Below, in pieces: positions 34,949 through 43,840 of a stretch of DNA of 64,000 bases; the stretch's first letter is position 1; every line of letters begins with the position of its first letter. The notes beneath the pieces are model-generated. The model made no database searches. It was not told the DNA's origin and was given only the letters and a program-made list of their open reading frames with translations. The translations under genes were made by a program, and so were the position numbers. The stretch is from Kamptonema formosum PCC 10802 (GTDB taxonomy: Bacteria; Cyanobacteriota; Cyanobacteriia; Cyanobacteriales; Oscillatoriaceae), in NCBI RefSeq assembly GCF_000332335.1, contig NZ_KB235948.1, forward strand, positions 4,811,289 through 4,875,288, read 5' to 3'.

Positions 34949-35000
34949 ATATAGATGCACCCTGATGGACACGCCCATTTGCTGGGCGTTTTTTGTTTTC
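34949..35000 (+). ncRNA. Candidate small RNA, copy 3
   Basis: GTAAATTTTT at 34894-34903, TATACT at 34937-34942 (33 nt after the box), same transcript head, stem CGCCCA/TGGGCG with loop TTTGC, then T6GT4. The upstream dyad is weak here (TTG-N8-TACCCC). It lies 222 bp beyond copy 2. Confidence 0.65.
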
Positions 35001-35125
35001 GGCCTTCTGTGGGGGAGGTGTCCGCCGCGCCGGCACAGGGGGCTGCCGGCTTTCGGGACGGGGCGCTCGGGTTGGCAACCCGGTACGGTATCGTGAAGAT
35101 ATCCAAACTAAATGACTCGGCGACC

Positions 35126-35479
35126 ATGAATCACCCGTTCCACTCTGATGATGATGGCCCATTTGGTTTGAACCCCGAGTACGACAGCTTGGGGGGAAAG
35201 CTGCGCACATTTCACAACGGTTTCGACAGCAGCATTCGCGCCATCTTGCGCGACTGCCTGTACCGGATAATTGAAGAGGAGGACTCTGTCACACTGCAAA
35301 TACTCTGTCCCAATCAAGCCATACTGAAACGCCTCTCTCAAAAGAAAGGAAGGATTCGTTTCTTCGTTATGGATATCTGGCGCGGCAAAATCAACTGGGT
35401 GGGACTTTGCCTGAACAAAGATGGAGAGTTTAGCCAGGTGGTTACGGTGGACTGCACTCGCGGTCAATATTATTATTGA
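35126..35479 (+). CDS. Hypothetical 117-aa protein
   Basis: Begins MNHPFHSDDDGPFGLNPEYD; mixed alpha/beta, no signal peptide or membrane span. Segments such as LRDCLYRIIEEEDSVTLQIL and IRFFVMDIWRGKINWVGLCL have ordinary globular composition. The frame is open further upstream only because small-RNA copy 3 lacks stops there; ATG 35126 is the sensible start, though no Shine-Dalgarno sequence is seen. No family is recognised. Confidence 0.55.
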   Translation: MNHPFHSDDDGPFGLNPEYDSLGGKLRTFHNGFDSSIRAILRDCLYRIIEEEDSVTLQILCPNQAILKRLSQKKGRIRFFVMDIWRGKINWVGLCLNKDGEFSQVVTVDCTRGQYYY

Positions 35480-35539
35480 GCGCCAGATCGAACAGCTGAG
35501 CAATCACATCCTTTCACGCTTCTTCCTCCCGCACCACCG

Positions 35540-36391
35540 TCAGGCGGGAGGGGGAGAAGAGGAGTGGGAGTGCCGCTGCAACAACTGCCGGTAAGTTTCC
35601 TGCAGTTCCGCATTTGCCAGAATCAGTTCCACTCGCACCTTGGCGCACCCGTGAGGGCGGTTCTCGGCAATCGCTTCTAGAAATCGGCTGGCACTTTCAG
35701 GAGAGTCAAATTCCCCGGTTACCGTGGGAGTGGGAGAGGCGATTTCACCCGCCTGCGTGCCGGTGACTTCTGCTTCTCCTAAATCAATTTCTGCTAGCTG
35801 TTTGTGCTGGGGGCTGATTTGCTCTACAATCAGTTTCTCTCGCCGGACTGGAACCTCTACCATCCGGGTTTCGATTTCTTTGCGGACAATAACTTCGCCG
35901 ATTTTCTGCTTGCTCCGATCGACAACCAGCCGCTCTTCTAGCAAGCGAATTTCCATGTGGGCTGCATCCTCTTTCCGCTCTGCAAAATCGGGCTCTAGAT
36001 TGCTCCCCGCCGGCAATTGAGTTTCCCGCTCCCGCCGGTGCTCCTCGCTCTCGGCAAATTCTTCCGGCAGGGGGATGTATTCAGGCAGATCCTCGATCTG
36101 TTCCGAGGTGAGGTTTACAAACAGCGATTGAGTCCCATATTCAATTCTTTGAATGAGCTTGCTATTTAAAATAAACTGCCGGAAGCCGGCTCTCTCGTCT
36201 GGCTGAGATACAATTAAATTTAGCTGGCCTGGCGGGGCGACAGTTAAATCCTTTACGGTGCCCACCGGCTCTCCTCGCTCGTCCCGAACGACCAAATTGA
36301 GCAGCTGACTTTTCAACTGGTCAAGATGGCCGGCAAGACGAGCGTTTTGTTTTAAAGGTTCAGCCCTTCTGGCAGAGACTTCCTCGCTCAT
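35540..36391 (-). CDS. PRC-barrel / DUF2382 stress protein, paralogue 1
   Basis: 283 aa; AAGGAG precedes ATG 36391. The N-terminal PRC-barrel-like part (LVVRDERGEPVGTVKDLTV) is followed by a DUF2382 (YsnF-like) segment (EERLVVDRSKQKIGEVIVRK, PVRREKLIVEQ). An extra C-terminal region of about 70 residues is absent from the two relatives at 36756 and 38107. YsnF-like proteins are induced by salt, desiccation or oxidative stress; the mechanism is unknown. This copy is the most divergent of the three. Confidence 0.85.
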   Translation of the reverse strand: MSEEVSARRAEPLKQNARLAGHLDQLKSQLLNLVVRDERGEPVGTVKDLTVAPPGQLNLIVSQPDERAGFRQFILNSKLIQRIEYGTQSLFVNLTSEQIEDLPEYIPLPEEFAESEEHRRERETQLPAGSNLEPDFAERKEDAAHMEIRLLEERLVVDRSKQKIGEVIVRKEIETRMVEVPVRREKLIVEQISPQHKQLAEIDLGEAEVTGTQAGEIASPTPTVTGEFDSPESASRFLEAIAENRPHGCAKVRVELILANAELQETYRQLLQRHSHSSSPPPA

Positions 36392-36755
36392 TATTCGCTC
36401 CTTTGGTAAGCTGTTAGGCTTTTAAGCTGCTTTTCCGCTGAAAGGAGGCTCTGCCTCCTGATTGGGTTCCCAGGCGGAGCCTGGGAACGAGAGAAGTTGA
36501 GATAGACAGTATTTTTTGCGGAGGGATAAAACCCCTTGATGCCCGTATTTTCAATCCAAAATCCAAAATCTAAAATCCAAAATGGTTTGCGCCCCACCGC
36601 CGGCGTCCTTCTAAGGTGCGCTCCCTAAAAGGAGGGAGCGCAGCTTCTACCCACTTGAGATAGAGAGGATTTTTGATTCTGGCGGAAAAGGCTTTACTGC
36701 CGTTTGTTCAATCCCAAATCCCAAATTGGCAGGTGGGAACCGGCAGCTGCTTTGC
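36392..36755. other. Spacer with interspersed repeats
   Basis: Holds a CTGGGAACG half-palindrome, a heptamer run (AATCCAAA units, 36550-36585) and a GGTGCGCTCCCT hairpin near 36614-36645. No gene is seen. Confidence 0.6.
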
Positions 36756-37601
36756 CTAGCGGTTGTGCTCCACAACCGGATTCCCCTCAGTGTTAACGTC
36801 TAGCACTTCTCGGCGAACCTCGTCGGAGGCGGTAGCCGTCTCCCGATCGACTTCTTTGCGGACGCTCACTTCTTCCCGAACAAAGGCTTCTTTGTGAATG
36901 TCAGCCTTTTCTTCATAAACTTCAATTCGCGCCACTTCCCCTTCTTGGAAAGCCTCGCCCTCAGCAGCGACTCGACCTGCGTCGGTTGGAGTTGTCCGCT
37001 CAATCACCACGCGCTCTTTTTCCACCGGCACGCCAGCATAGGCTGTTGTGGTTTCAACCCGCTTCCCAACCGCAACCTCACCGGTTTTTTCGCGGTTCTT
37101 GTTAGCGATCAGCCGCTCTTCGTACAGCGTCAGCGGTTGGTGCTCCTGTTCGTTCATTTGGTAGAGCGCCGCATCTCGGTCGTAGCTGTAGGTGTTGCTG
37201 TCGTAGGTTCCTGCACCCGTCGCGGTGCCGGCAGCTGTTGGCGTGCGGTAAACCCCCCGCACCCGCTCTTCATAATCGTAATCCACCGTCATGTCTTCGC
37301 GGTACTCGGGCAAGGATTCCGCTTGCTGTTTGCTCGTCAAGTCGGTGGCGTACACGCGCCGCGCCTGATAGTCGATGCGGCTCGATCCGACCGGCAGCAG
37401 CACTTTCTTGCCGAAAATCCAGAAGCCGGTGTCAATAACCAGATACCGGAAACGACCGGTATCATCAACTAGAATATCGTAAACCGTGCCAATCTTCTCG
37501 TCTGTCGAGCCGGCATAGACATCCATCCCTTTGATGTCGCGATCTCCTAAAATTTCCTCCTGGTAGTTGGGATAGTAGTCTGCAATTTTTAGAAGAGCCA
37601 T
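36756..37601 (-). CDS. PRC-barrel / DUF2382 stress protein, paralogue 2
   Basis: 281 aa; GGGAGA precedes ATG 37601. The N-terminal PRC-barrel is clear: LLKIADYYPNYQEEILGDRD, EKIGTVYDILVDDTGRFRYL and KVLLPVGSSRIDYQARRVY. A Tyr-rich linker follows, then the DUF2382 repeat-like region (LTLYEERLIANKNREKTGEV, PVEKERVVIERTTP, FVREEVSVRKEVDR). Closest relative of 38107-38922, with the same order of motifs, so the three genes are a tandem family. Confidence 0.88.
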   Translation of the reverse strand: MALLKIADYYPNYQEEILGDRDIKGMDVYAGSTDEKIGTVYDILVDDTGRFRYLVIDTGFWIFGKKVLLPVGSSRIDYQARRVYATDLTSKQQAESLPEYREDMTVDYDYEERVRGVYRTPTAAGTATGAGTYDSNTYSYDRDAALYQMNEQEHQPLTLYEERLIANKNREKTGEVAVGKRVETTTAYAGVPVEKERVVIERTTPTDAGRVAAEGEAFQEGEVARIEVYEEKADIHKEAFVREEVSVRKEVDRETATASDEVRREVLDVNTEGNPVVEHNR

Positions 37602-38106
37602 GCTTTATTCTCCCACTGAACCTACATTTCCCACGGTAAAATATTCTCCGCCGGCACTGCATCTCCCCAGAGGCAGATTTCCCCCACTCCCCCTCTAAAC
37701 CTGCCGAAGTATGCGCTATCGCTTCCGGTTAATCCCCCCCTAAAAACAGGTCTTTTCTTAATTCATTAAATCGCCATCATCTGTAGAGTGCGCTTGCGCC
37801 ATCTCAGGAAACAGCGCCCGTGCCTAGCCGCACCCCGGGCCTGTCAAGACCTTACTGCCGCCTTTTTAATCCCCAAATCCCAAATCCCAAATCCCAAATC
37901 CCAAATCGCCTTGGCAGGAAACAGCGCACGGTTTTCGCCTCATATCCAGTTGGGACAGACAGCAGCTTACTCCCCCGGATTAAAATCCTTTATTGCTACT
38001 GTTCCAAAACCGGCCCTCCCGCACTGGGGTTAAGCGTCTCACTCATCATTTCATTGCCCTCACACGGGTGTTGAAATTGCGGGTAAAACTCGGCCCATTC
38101 CAGACC
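37602..38106. other. Spacer with CAAATCC heptamer array
   Basis: A tandem of CAAATCC units lies at 37865-37907. No gene is seen on either strand; the open frames there run through the repeat. Confidence 0.6.
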
Positions 38107-38922
38107 TCACTCATCCTGCGGCCAATCAGTTTTGACTTCTAATTCTTCTCGCCGCAAGGTAGCTTCTATGTCAACGGTGTGGCGCTCAATTTGTTTCTTG
38201 ACGGTCACGACTTCCCGCACAAAAATTTGTTTGCAAATGTCGGTTATTTCTTCGCAGACTTTTATGCGCACGACTTCTCCTGAGCGAAAGGCAGCTCCGC
38301 CATCATAAATGAATCTGCCGGCGTCAGCTAGAGCCCTGCGCTCAATCACAATTCGCTCTTTTTCCACCGGCACTGAAACCCGTACCGTTTCGGTTTCAAC
38401 CCGCTTGCCGATCTCCACCACACCCATCTCGCGGCGGTATTTATTAGCCACCAGCCGCTCTGAGTGCAGCGCCAGAGTGTGATGTTCCGGCGCGTTTCCT
38501 TCGCCGGGGGGTGTGCCGGTTTCGGTGGTGCCAGTCGGTGCCGTTTCAGCGGTGTCAGCGGGGGCGATCATGGCTCCCCAAACGCGCTTTTCGCCATCGT
38601 AATCAACGGTAATTCCATCGGCGTAGTCCGGCAATTCTTGCACTTGCTTTTTATTCAGAATATTGAGAGCGTAGACGCGCCGGGCGCGACAGTCGAGCCG
38701 GCAAGAGGCGACGGGCAGCAATATTTTTTTGGGGACACCCCAGAAGCTTGTATCAGCAACCAGATACCGGAAACGACCGGTCAGGTCCACGACATCATCC
38801 CAGACGGTGCCAATTTTCTCATCGGTTCTGCCGGCGAACACATCAAAGCCGAGGATCTCGTCTCCCCCTAAAACTTGCTGCCGGTAGTTGGGATAAAAGT
38901 CTTTGAGTTTGATGAGAGGCAT
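38107..38922 (-). CDS. PRC-barrel / DUF2382 stress protein, paralogue 3
   Basis: 271 aa; TAGGAG precedes ATG 38922. PRC-barrel: LIKLKDFYPNYRQQVLGGDE, EKIGTVWDDVVDLTGRFRYL and KILLPVASCRLDCRARRVY. DUF2382: LALHSERLVANKYRREMGVV, PVEKERIVIERRAL and FVREVVTVKKQIER. It is the first gene of the tandem on the minus strand. Spacers of about 500 and 360 bp separate the three genes, so each may have its own promoter. Confidence 0.88.
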   Translation of the reverse strand: MPLIKLKDFYPNYRQQVLGGDEILGFDVFAGRTDEKIGTVWDDVVDLTGRFRYLVADTSFWGVPKKILLPVASCRLDCRARRVYALNILNKKQVQELPDYADGITVDYDGEKRVWGAMIAPADTAETAPTGTTETGTPPGEGNAPEHHTLALHSERLVANKYRREMGVVEIGKRVETETVRVSVPVEKERIVIERRALADAGRFIYDGGAAFRSGEVVRIKVCEEITDICKQIFVREVVTVKKQIERHTVDIEATLRREELEVKTDWPQDE

Positions 38923-39136
38923 TCTCCTACCACCTGTACATTTATCTACCTACAAATTCTAAGGATTTGCCGGCTCTGAGCTATCTCCCCAGAGACTGAT
39001 TTAGCGGGAAGAGTTTTGCAGAGCTTTCTTGCGCCCCACCGGCGCGGCGCTGAGTGGGCTTGCGACAGGTCCCGCGCTCCCGCCAGGAGCGCCAGCCAGC
39101 AACCACAGGCTTACTCCTGCGGGCGAGCGTCATATT

Positions 39137-39233
39137 ATAGCGTTTCTCATATTAGTGAGGCACTCAGAAACCCGGTTTCTTAAAGAAACCGGGTGTCTGG
39201 GCTATAGTTCATACCACTGAGAGACACGCTATA
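39137..39233. mobile_element. MITE-like element, TATAGCG/CCGGTTTC family, copy 2
   Basis: 97 bp. Ends TATAGCGTTTCTCATATTAG and, on the other strand, TATAGCGTGTCTCTCAGTGG; centre AGAAACCCGGTTTCT/AGAAACCGGGTGTCT. Compare 10726-10820. The rest of 38923-39468 holds no gene; 39353-39460 is GC-rich with a GGGGCG-type palindrome. Confidence 0.75.
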
Positions 39234-39468
39234 TCTGGCTGTACGATTGCTGTGCGGCAGAATTCATGCTGCCGCTAGACAGACTTTCGCCCGCCTGCGC
39301 CGGCGAATTGTTATTTAAAATAATTCAGCCGATTAGCTCTCATATCCCTGCTCGTTGCAAAGACAGGCGCTCGCGCTCCCTCTGCAAGCTGGGGGCGGTG
39401 TCAGGGTGAGCGCCACTCCAAGGGCGCGAGCTGCAAGGGCGAGGGAACCCCGCCCCTGCAAACAATTG

Positions 39469-41298
39469 CTACAGCTGGCTGGGTATTGTTCTAAACTTCT
39501 CTGCCGATCCGAGCGAGTAATCGTCCAGAGTGAAATCAGCAAAGGGTCTGTTTTCTAACCGAGAGCGCAGGGCTTCATCCAGCAACACCCCCTCGGATTT
39601 TTTCCGAACCCCCACAATTATAATACTTCTCTGGTATGAGGTTAAGTCCCCGCCGGCCTGGCAGTCGTCCCGCACAAACTGACCCAGATTTAACAAGCGA
39701 TAGCCTTTGACGCTCCCCACCTTGCTAAATAATTTTTTCGCTAACAGCTGTATTTGCTTGGCTCGCTCCAAAGCCCGCCGCTCCTCAACCGAGCGCTCCC
39801 CCTCGCAGGAAGCAGTGCCAATCGAAATAATCTCGGAAGGATTTTCCATGATCTTCTGGATGCCTTCTTGTTCGAGGTTGGCCCTTAAGTCATCAACCGT
39901 GATAACTTTATCGTTATATTGAATTTGATAGTAGCTGCCAAAGCTCCACTTATATTCTACCGACAGGACAGCCACGCTAAATTCGGCAGTCCTGCCTTTG
40001 CTGTCCCTGCCTTCTTGATAGGGGAAGAAATCCACTTTACCTTTTCTTTGTGGGGGCTGGCCCGGGCGAGGGGGACGCTTGAAAGCAATGGCGCAGTTCT
40101 CAGACGACAAGCCTAGCAAGCAGGCAACTTGTGGGCCGGCCAAAGTTAGGGCAGCCAGGCCCAGTAATGGCAGAATCACCAAAATAAACACCACCAGGGG
40201 AAATTTGTTTGGCCGCGAAGTTGCCGGCGGCGAGGCAGTATTTTTCAGCTTATCACCCAGATAGGCCAAAAATGCCAGCAGCACCGCAGCAGCCACCGCC
40301 AGAGGAAATTGATTTTGCTCAGAACTCGCCACCGGCAGCGTTTGAGTGCCGGTTTCAGTGCCGCCGGACCCGCCGGCTGGAATCAGAGTCCCATCCAGCT
40401 GAGCTTCCACCTCCCGCAATCGCTGCAAAATCTCCCGGGCGCTGGCGGGGCGCTCCCGCACGTCCCGCGCCATCAGCCAATCGATAACATTCAGCAGCAA
40501 CGGCGAGACTTCAGCGGCAAACCTTTGCCAGTTGAGGGCGTCACTGTAGGAATCGTACATCTCCAAAGGCTGCCGGGCTGTTAGCAAAAAGACAAAAGTG
40601 CGCCCCAGAGAAAAGAAATCCGATTGCGGCACCGCTTGACCGTTAATTTGTTCCGGCGCGCTGTAGCCTCGCGACTCAATTGAGGTGATGGGGTGTCCCG
40701 CGCCGCGTTTGGCCAAGTAGGTCACGGTCATTTCTCTGGCGGTGCCAAAGTCAATCAGCACCAGCTGCCCAGAGGGTGCGATCATGATGTTCGATGGCTT
40801 AATATCCCGGTGCAAATACTGCTTGCTGTGCACCAGCTGCAAAATCTCTGCCAGCTGTTTTAACCAGGCGATGGCTTGCGCTTGCGAGATGGGCTGATTG
40901 CCCCGCTGCCGCACCCACTCGTCTAAATTCCAACCCTCAATTTTTTCCATGACAGTGCAGTGCAGCGGCTGGCCGTTCCGGCTTTGATACTGGAAGTAGC
41001 CATCGACTTTGGGGATGCCCGGATGATTCAGCTCTCCCAACACCTCGGCTTCTTGCTGGAACAGTTCTACTGCTTTGTCGCTGCTGTTGAGTTCCTCTTT
41101 GAGGACTTTGAGGATTTTGGGCGTGTCGCCTTCGCAGGCTTCATAGATTTTGCCAAAGCCGGTTTTATCGCTCAGCAGGCGCAGGACGCGATAGCGTTCT
41201 TGGAGCACCAGGTTAGAGCCGCAACTCTGACAGAAGCGGTTGCTCTGGTTCTCTGGGTGGTCTGGTCTGGGACAGGTGGGGTTGACGCACAGGCTCAT
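39469..41298 (-). CDS. Serine/threonine kinase with N-terminal zinc ribbon and C-terminal extracytoplasmic domain
   Basis: 609 aa from ATG 41298 (MSLCVNPTCPRPDHPENQSN); the frame is open to 41472 without support. A four-Cys zinc ribbon (CVNPTC, FCQSCG) opens the protein. The kinase domain follows at about 35-300 with HRDIKPSN and VLIDFGTARE; its glycine loop (LLSDKTGFGKIY) is degenerate. Two hydrophobic segments lie near 330-350 and 370-400 (NKFPLVVFILVILPLLGLAA). The last 170 residues are a soluble domain with SIGTASCEG and SVEERRALERAKQI, which might bind a ligand. This layout is typical of cyanobacterial kinases. Confidence 0.88.
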   Translation of the reverse strand: MSLCVNPTCPRPDHPENQSNRFCQSCGSNLVLQERYRVLRLLSDKTGFGKIYEACEGDTPKILKVLKEELNSSDKAVELFQQEAEVLGELNHPGIPKVDGYFQYQSRNGQPLHCTVMEKIEGWNLDEWVRQRGNQPISQAQAIAWLKQLAEILQLVHSKQYLHRDIKPSNIMIAPSGQLVLIDFGTAREMTVTYLAKRGAGHPITSIESRGYSAPEQINGQAVPQSDFFSLGRTFVFLLTARQPLEMYDSYSDALNWQRFAAEVSPLLLNVIDWLMARDVRERPASAREILQRLREVEAQLDGTLIPAGGSGGTETGTQTLPVASSEQNQFPLAVAAAVLLAFLAYLGDKLKNTASPPATSRPNKFPLVVFILVILPLLGLAALTLAGPQVACLLGLSSENCAIAFKRPPRPGQPPQRKGKVDFFPYQEGRDSKGRTAEFSVAVLSVEYKWSFGSYYQIQYNDKVITVDDLRANLEQEGIQKIMENPSEIISIGTASCEGERSVEERRALERAKQIQLLAKKLFSKVGSVKGYRLLNLGQFVRDDCQAGGDLTSYQRSIIIVGVRKKSEGVLLDEALRSRLENRPFADFTLDDYSLGSAEKFRTIPSQL

Positions 41299-41608
41299 AG
41301 ATGGTAATAGAAGAGGTTTATTTGTAGTATAAGGGCAGGGCGTGGGGCATGGGAAATGCCTTGTGCGGCGAACTGCTGTTCGCCCCTGCGGAGAAAATAA
41401 TAAGTTTTGCTTATCCCCCGAATGCCGGGACCGGCCCCTTGACATTTTCTCCCAGATGTGATAATAACTCAAAAACAGAGAATTTCCTACAGAACTTGCG
41501 CAAGTTCTCTCACCGGCTGTTATGCCGGCACTGCAATTGAGAGGAAATTAATCACGTCTCGCGAGCCGGCTGTTCCCTTGCAAGTCCAAGAGATGCCGGT
41601 CGTCCCAC

Positions 41609-41869
41609 CTAATCATAGACGTGCCGCCGGTGGCGCACTCTGCTGATTTCGACAGTGCGCGTGCCGTCATCAATCGTGTAAATCACTCGGTAATCGCCAA
41701 TCCGAATTCGCCAACCGTTTTCTGCTGCATTTAACTTGAGACAGCCAACTGGACGTGGCTCACTTGCTAGGGCCATAATTTTCGCAAAAATTCGGGTGCT
41801 GGTTTCAAGCGGAAGTAACTTTAGTTCCTTTTGGGCTGAAGGTTTAAAAACAATCAAGTAATCAGGCAC
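41609..41869 (-). CDS. RelE/ParE-family toxin
   Basis: 86 aa. The family pattern is clear: YLIVFKPSAQKELKLLPLET, then GCLKLNAAENGWRIRIGDYR and VIYTIDDGTRTVEISRVRHR. The conserved Arg residues in the last segments suit a ribosome-dependent mRNA interferase. It overlaps the antitoxin gene by 8 bp, toxin second, as in relBE operons. Confidence 0.9.
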   Translation of the reverse strand: MPDYLIVFKPSAQKELKLLPLETSTRIFAKIMALASEPRPVGCLKLNAAENGWRIRIGDYRVIYTIDDGTRTVEISRVRHRRHVYD

Positions 41870-42164
41870 TTAACTTCCCCCGCTCCATCAGATCGCGTTC
41901 AACTTCCTCAAAGGGTATCCCCGGCTCATCTTTCCTTAACTCAATTGTTAGGGCGTCATAGATATCTTCCCAAAGCTCGCCGTGTTCCTCGAAATCAAGC
42001 AGCAGCGCAATTTTTTGCCCCCCCTCATCAATTAAAAACTGGAATTCGTTCCGCTCGCCGTATTCCTCTAAAACCGCTGCCCAAAATGCACTGTGCTCTT
42101 TCAAGTCCACAAGTGCGGCGGTTTTCTTGCCTTGACAGTCGGTAAAAAATTGGACTCCCCGCAT
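41862..42164 (-). CDS. Antitoxin with internally duplicated N-terminal module
   Basis: 100 aa; GGGGAGAA lies 9-16 nt upstream of ATG 42164. The C-terminal half (FLIDEGGQKIALLLDFEEHG, then WEDIYDALTI and PGIPFEEVERDLMERGK) is the usual RelB-like antitoxin. The N-terminal half (FFTDCQGKKTAALVDLKEHS, then AFWAAVLEE) repeats the same strand-strand-helix pattern, so the dimerisation module seems doubled. It should neutralise the toxin at 41609-41869 and repress the operon. Confidence 0.82.
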   Translation of the reverse strand: MRGVQFFTDCQGKKTAALVDLKEHSAFWAAVLEEYGERNEFQFLIDEGGQKIALLLDFEEHGELWEDIYDALTIELRKDEPGIPFEEVERDLMERGKLSA

Positions 42165-42305
42165 GGTTGGCGCTTCTCCCCTATCAGTGAGGTGTGTCTA
42201 TTATATTTTAGGCGAAAAGCTCCGCACCGGCAGCCCCTCGCTTGCGGGCGGAACCGGCAGGTTTTGAGCTCCCTCGCGCACACCGGCAGGAGTATAGTTG
42301 TAAAT

Positions 42306-42944
42306 ATGCCTGATAATTCTTGGTTAACCCTATTGCAACAGCACCGCGCCATAGCGGTGATCCGCGCCCCGGAGATGGAACTCGCCCGCAAAATGGCTCT
42401 GGCAGTTGCCGCCGGCGGGATGCGCTTGATTGAGATTACTTGGAATACCTCTGGCGCTGCTCAGCTGATTGCCCAACTGCGCCAGGAGTTGCCTGAGTCT
42501 GCCGTTGGCACCGGCACGCTGCTCACCCCAGCGCAGCTCAAGGATGCCACCGCTGCCGGTGCCCAGTTCCTCTTCACCCCCCACACTGACCCCGCTATGA
42601 TTCTGGCGGCCACTGCTGCCGGCGTGCCGGTTGTGCCCGGTGCCCTCTCTCCCACGGAAATTGTCACCGCTTGGCACGCGGGTGCCGGTGCTGTTAAGGT
42701 GTTTCCCATCTCAGCGGTTGGAGGTGCCGGCTACATCAAAAGCTTGCAAGGCCCCATAGGCCACATCCCCCTGATTCCCACCGGCGGCGTCACTCTGGAA
42801 AATGCCCGGGAGTTTATCGATGCCGGTGCCGCCGCCGTCGGTCTTGCCGGCGAGCTCTTCCCCCCGCCCCTGGTGGCCGCCGGCAGCTGGGATGCGATCG
42901 CCTCCCGGGCGCAGCACCTCCTGCAGCGCTTGCAGAGTGCCTGA
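42306..42944 (+). CDS. eda: KDPG/KHG aldolase
   Basis: 212 aa from ATG 42306; the upstream frame overlaps the divergent antitoxin gene. Class I aldolase barrel: catalytic Glu in LIEITWN, Schiff-base Lys in GAGAVKVFPIS, phosphate loop in IPTGGVTLENA. It splits 2-keto-3-deoxy-6-phosphogluconate to pyruvate and glyceraldehyde-3-phosphate, the last step of the Entner-Doudoroff route, which operates in cyanobacteria. No edd-like gene is nearby. Confidence 0.93.
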   Translation: MPDNSWLTLLQQHRAIAVIRAPEMELARKMALAVAAGGMRLIEITWNTSGAAQLIAQLRQELPESAVGTGTLLTPAQLKDATAAGAQFLFTPHTDPAMILAATAAGVPVVPGALSPTEIVTAWHAGAGAVKVFPISAVGGAGYIKSLQGPIGHIPLIPTGGVTLENAREFIDAGAAAVGLAGELFPPPLVAAGSWDAIASRAQHLLQRLQSA

Positions 42945-43243
42945 GCCCGATTTATAATTGCTAATTGTTAATTTTTAAGTCTGGGGGGGTGGCCCGCAGA
43001 GGGGCGCTTTAAGATCGATCCGGCAACACAGTGTTTTTTTAAAAGAAGACGCGAAGGCTGCCTTATAAAAGCGTGCGGAGAATTTAATTTAGCTGATAAA
43101 CACAAACTGTACAAACAGATGGGTTATGATAGAGAGAAATTCGACTGCAGGTTTCCGAAGTCAGGGAACTTGCCTGTGTAGCTAAATTCTAGAAAAAACA
43201 GCAGACAACAGTACAATTTTCAAGCTCCAGGAGGTCGTACACT

Positions 43244-43771
43244 GTGAACAGCGCGATAAACTCTTCTTGGTGGCGTCGCTCCGGCACGTTCTGGGCTGGT
43301 GCGTCGCTAATTCTTTCTACTTTGTGTGTTTGGGCTACCCCATTACTAGCGGAACCGACGAATGCGGACGCTCAGCACAACAAAATCGCCTATAGAATTC
43401 TGGCGCTGCAAGAATCGACTCAGCGCTGGATTGAAATTGACCTGTCCAAACAGCGCTTAGTGGCCTGGGAAGGCGACAAAATTGCTTACGCGGTTGTGAT
43501 TTCCACCGGCAAAGACGGCACCCCCACGCCCACCGGCACGTTTGCCGTTCAATCCAAGCACCGGGTTGCCCGCATGCAAGGGGAGGATTACGACGTTCCA
43601 GACGTACCTTTTACCATGTATTATGATGGGAGCTACGCCATTCACGGCGCTTACTGGCACAACAAATTTGGCACGCCAGTCAGCCACGGATGCACCAACG
43701 TGGCGGTGAATCACGCTGAGTGGCTGTATAACTGGGCCTCCGTCGGCACGCCGGTGATCGTGCACGATTAA
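43244..43771 (+). CDS. L,D-transpeptidase (YkuD family), exported
   Basis: 175 aa from GTG 43244, with CAGGAGG properly spaced upstream. Signal peptide at about 12-36 (TFWAGASLILSTLCVWATPL). The YkuD domain begins RWIEIDLSKQRLVAWEGDKI and has the catalytic block IHGAYWHNKFG then VSHGCTNV, with the His-Gly-Cys nucleophile. It forms meso-DAP cross-links or attaches proteins in peptidoglycan. The 299-bp spacer upstream holds no recognised element. Confidence 0.92.
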   Translation: MNSAINSSWWRRSGTFWAGASLILSTLCVWATPLLAEPTNADAQHNKIAYRILALQESTQRWIEIDLSKQRLVAWEGDKIAYAVVISTGKDGTPTPTGTFAVQSKHRVARMQGEDYDVPDVPFTMYYDGSYAIHGAYWHNKFGTPVSHGCTNVAVNHAEWLYNWASVGTPVIVHD

Positions 43772-43779
43772 GTGGAGTA

Positions 43780-43829
43780 GAAACCGGCTTTCTTGAAGAA
43801 ACCCGGTTTCTTGAAGAAACCGGGTTTCT
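43780..43829. repeat. Three-armed CCGGTTTC hairpin
   Basis: GAAACCGGCTTTCTTGAAGA, then AACCCGGTTTCTTGAAGAAA and CCGGGTTTC: three arms of the interspersed CCGGTTTC family in a row between two convergent genes. Alternative pairings are possible. It might serve as a two-way transcription end, but T-runs are lacking. Confidence 0.75.
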
Positions 43830-43840
43830 GGAGTTTTTGC

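Noticed and set aside
27764..35000. Micro-ORF starting MHPDGHAH in the small-RNA heads
   Set aside because: The frame has no stop before the terminator, no Shine-Dalgarno sequence and only a few nt of leader, so the transcript could not release a peptide normally. The shared residues follow from DNA identity.
43000..43243. c-di-AMP (ydaO) riboswitch upstream of the L,D-transpeptidase
   Set aside because: This class of gene is often controlled so, but the conserved ydaO core sequences could not be found in the spacer.
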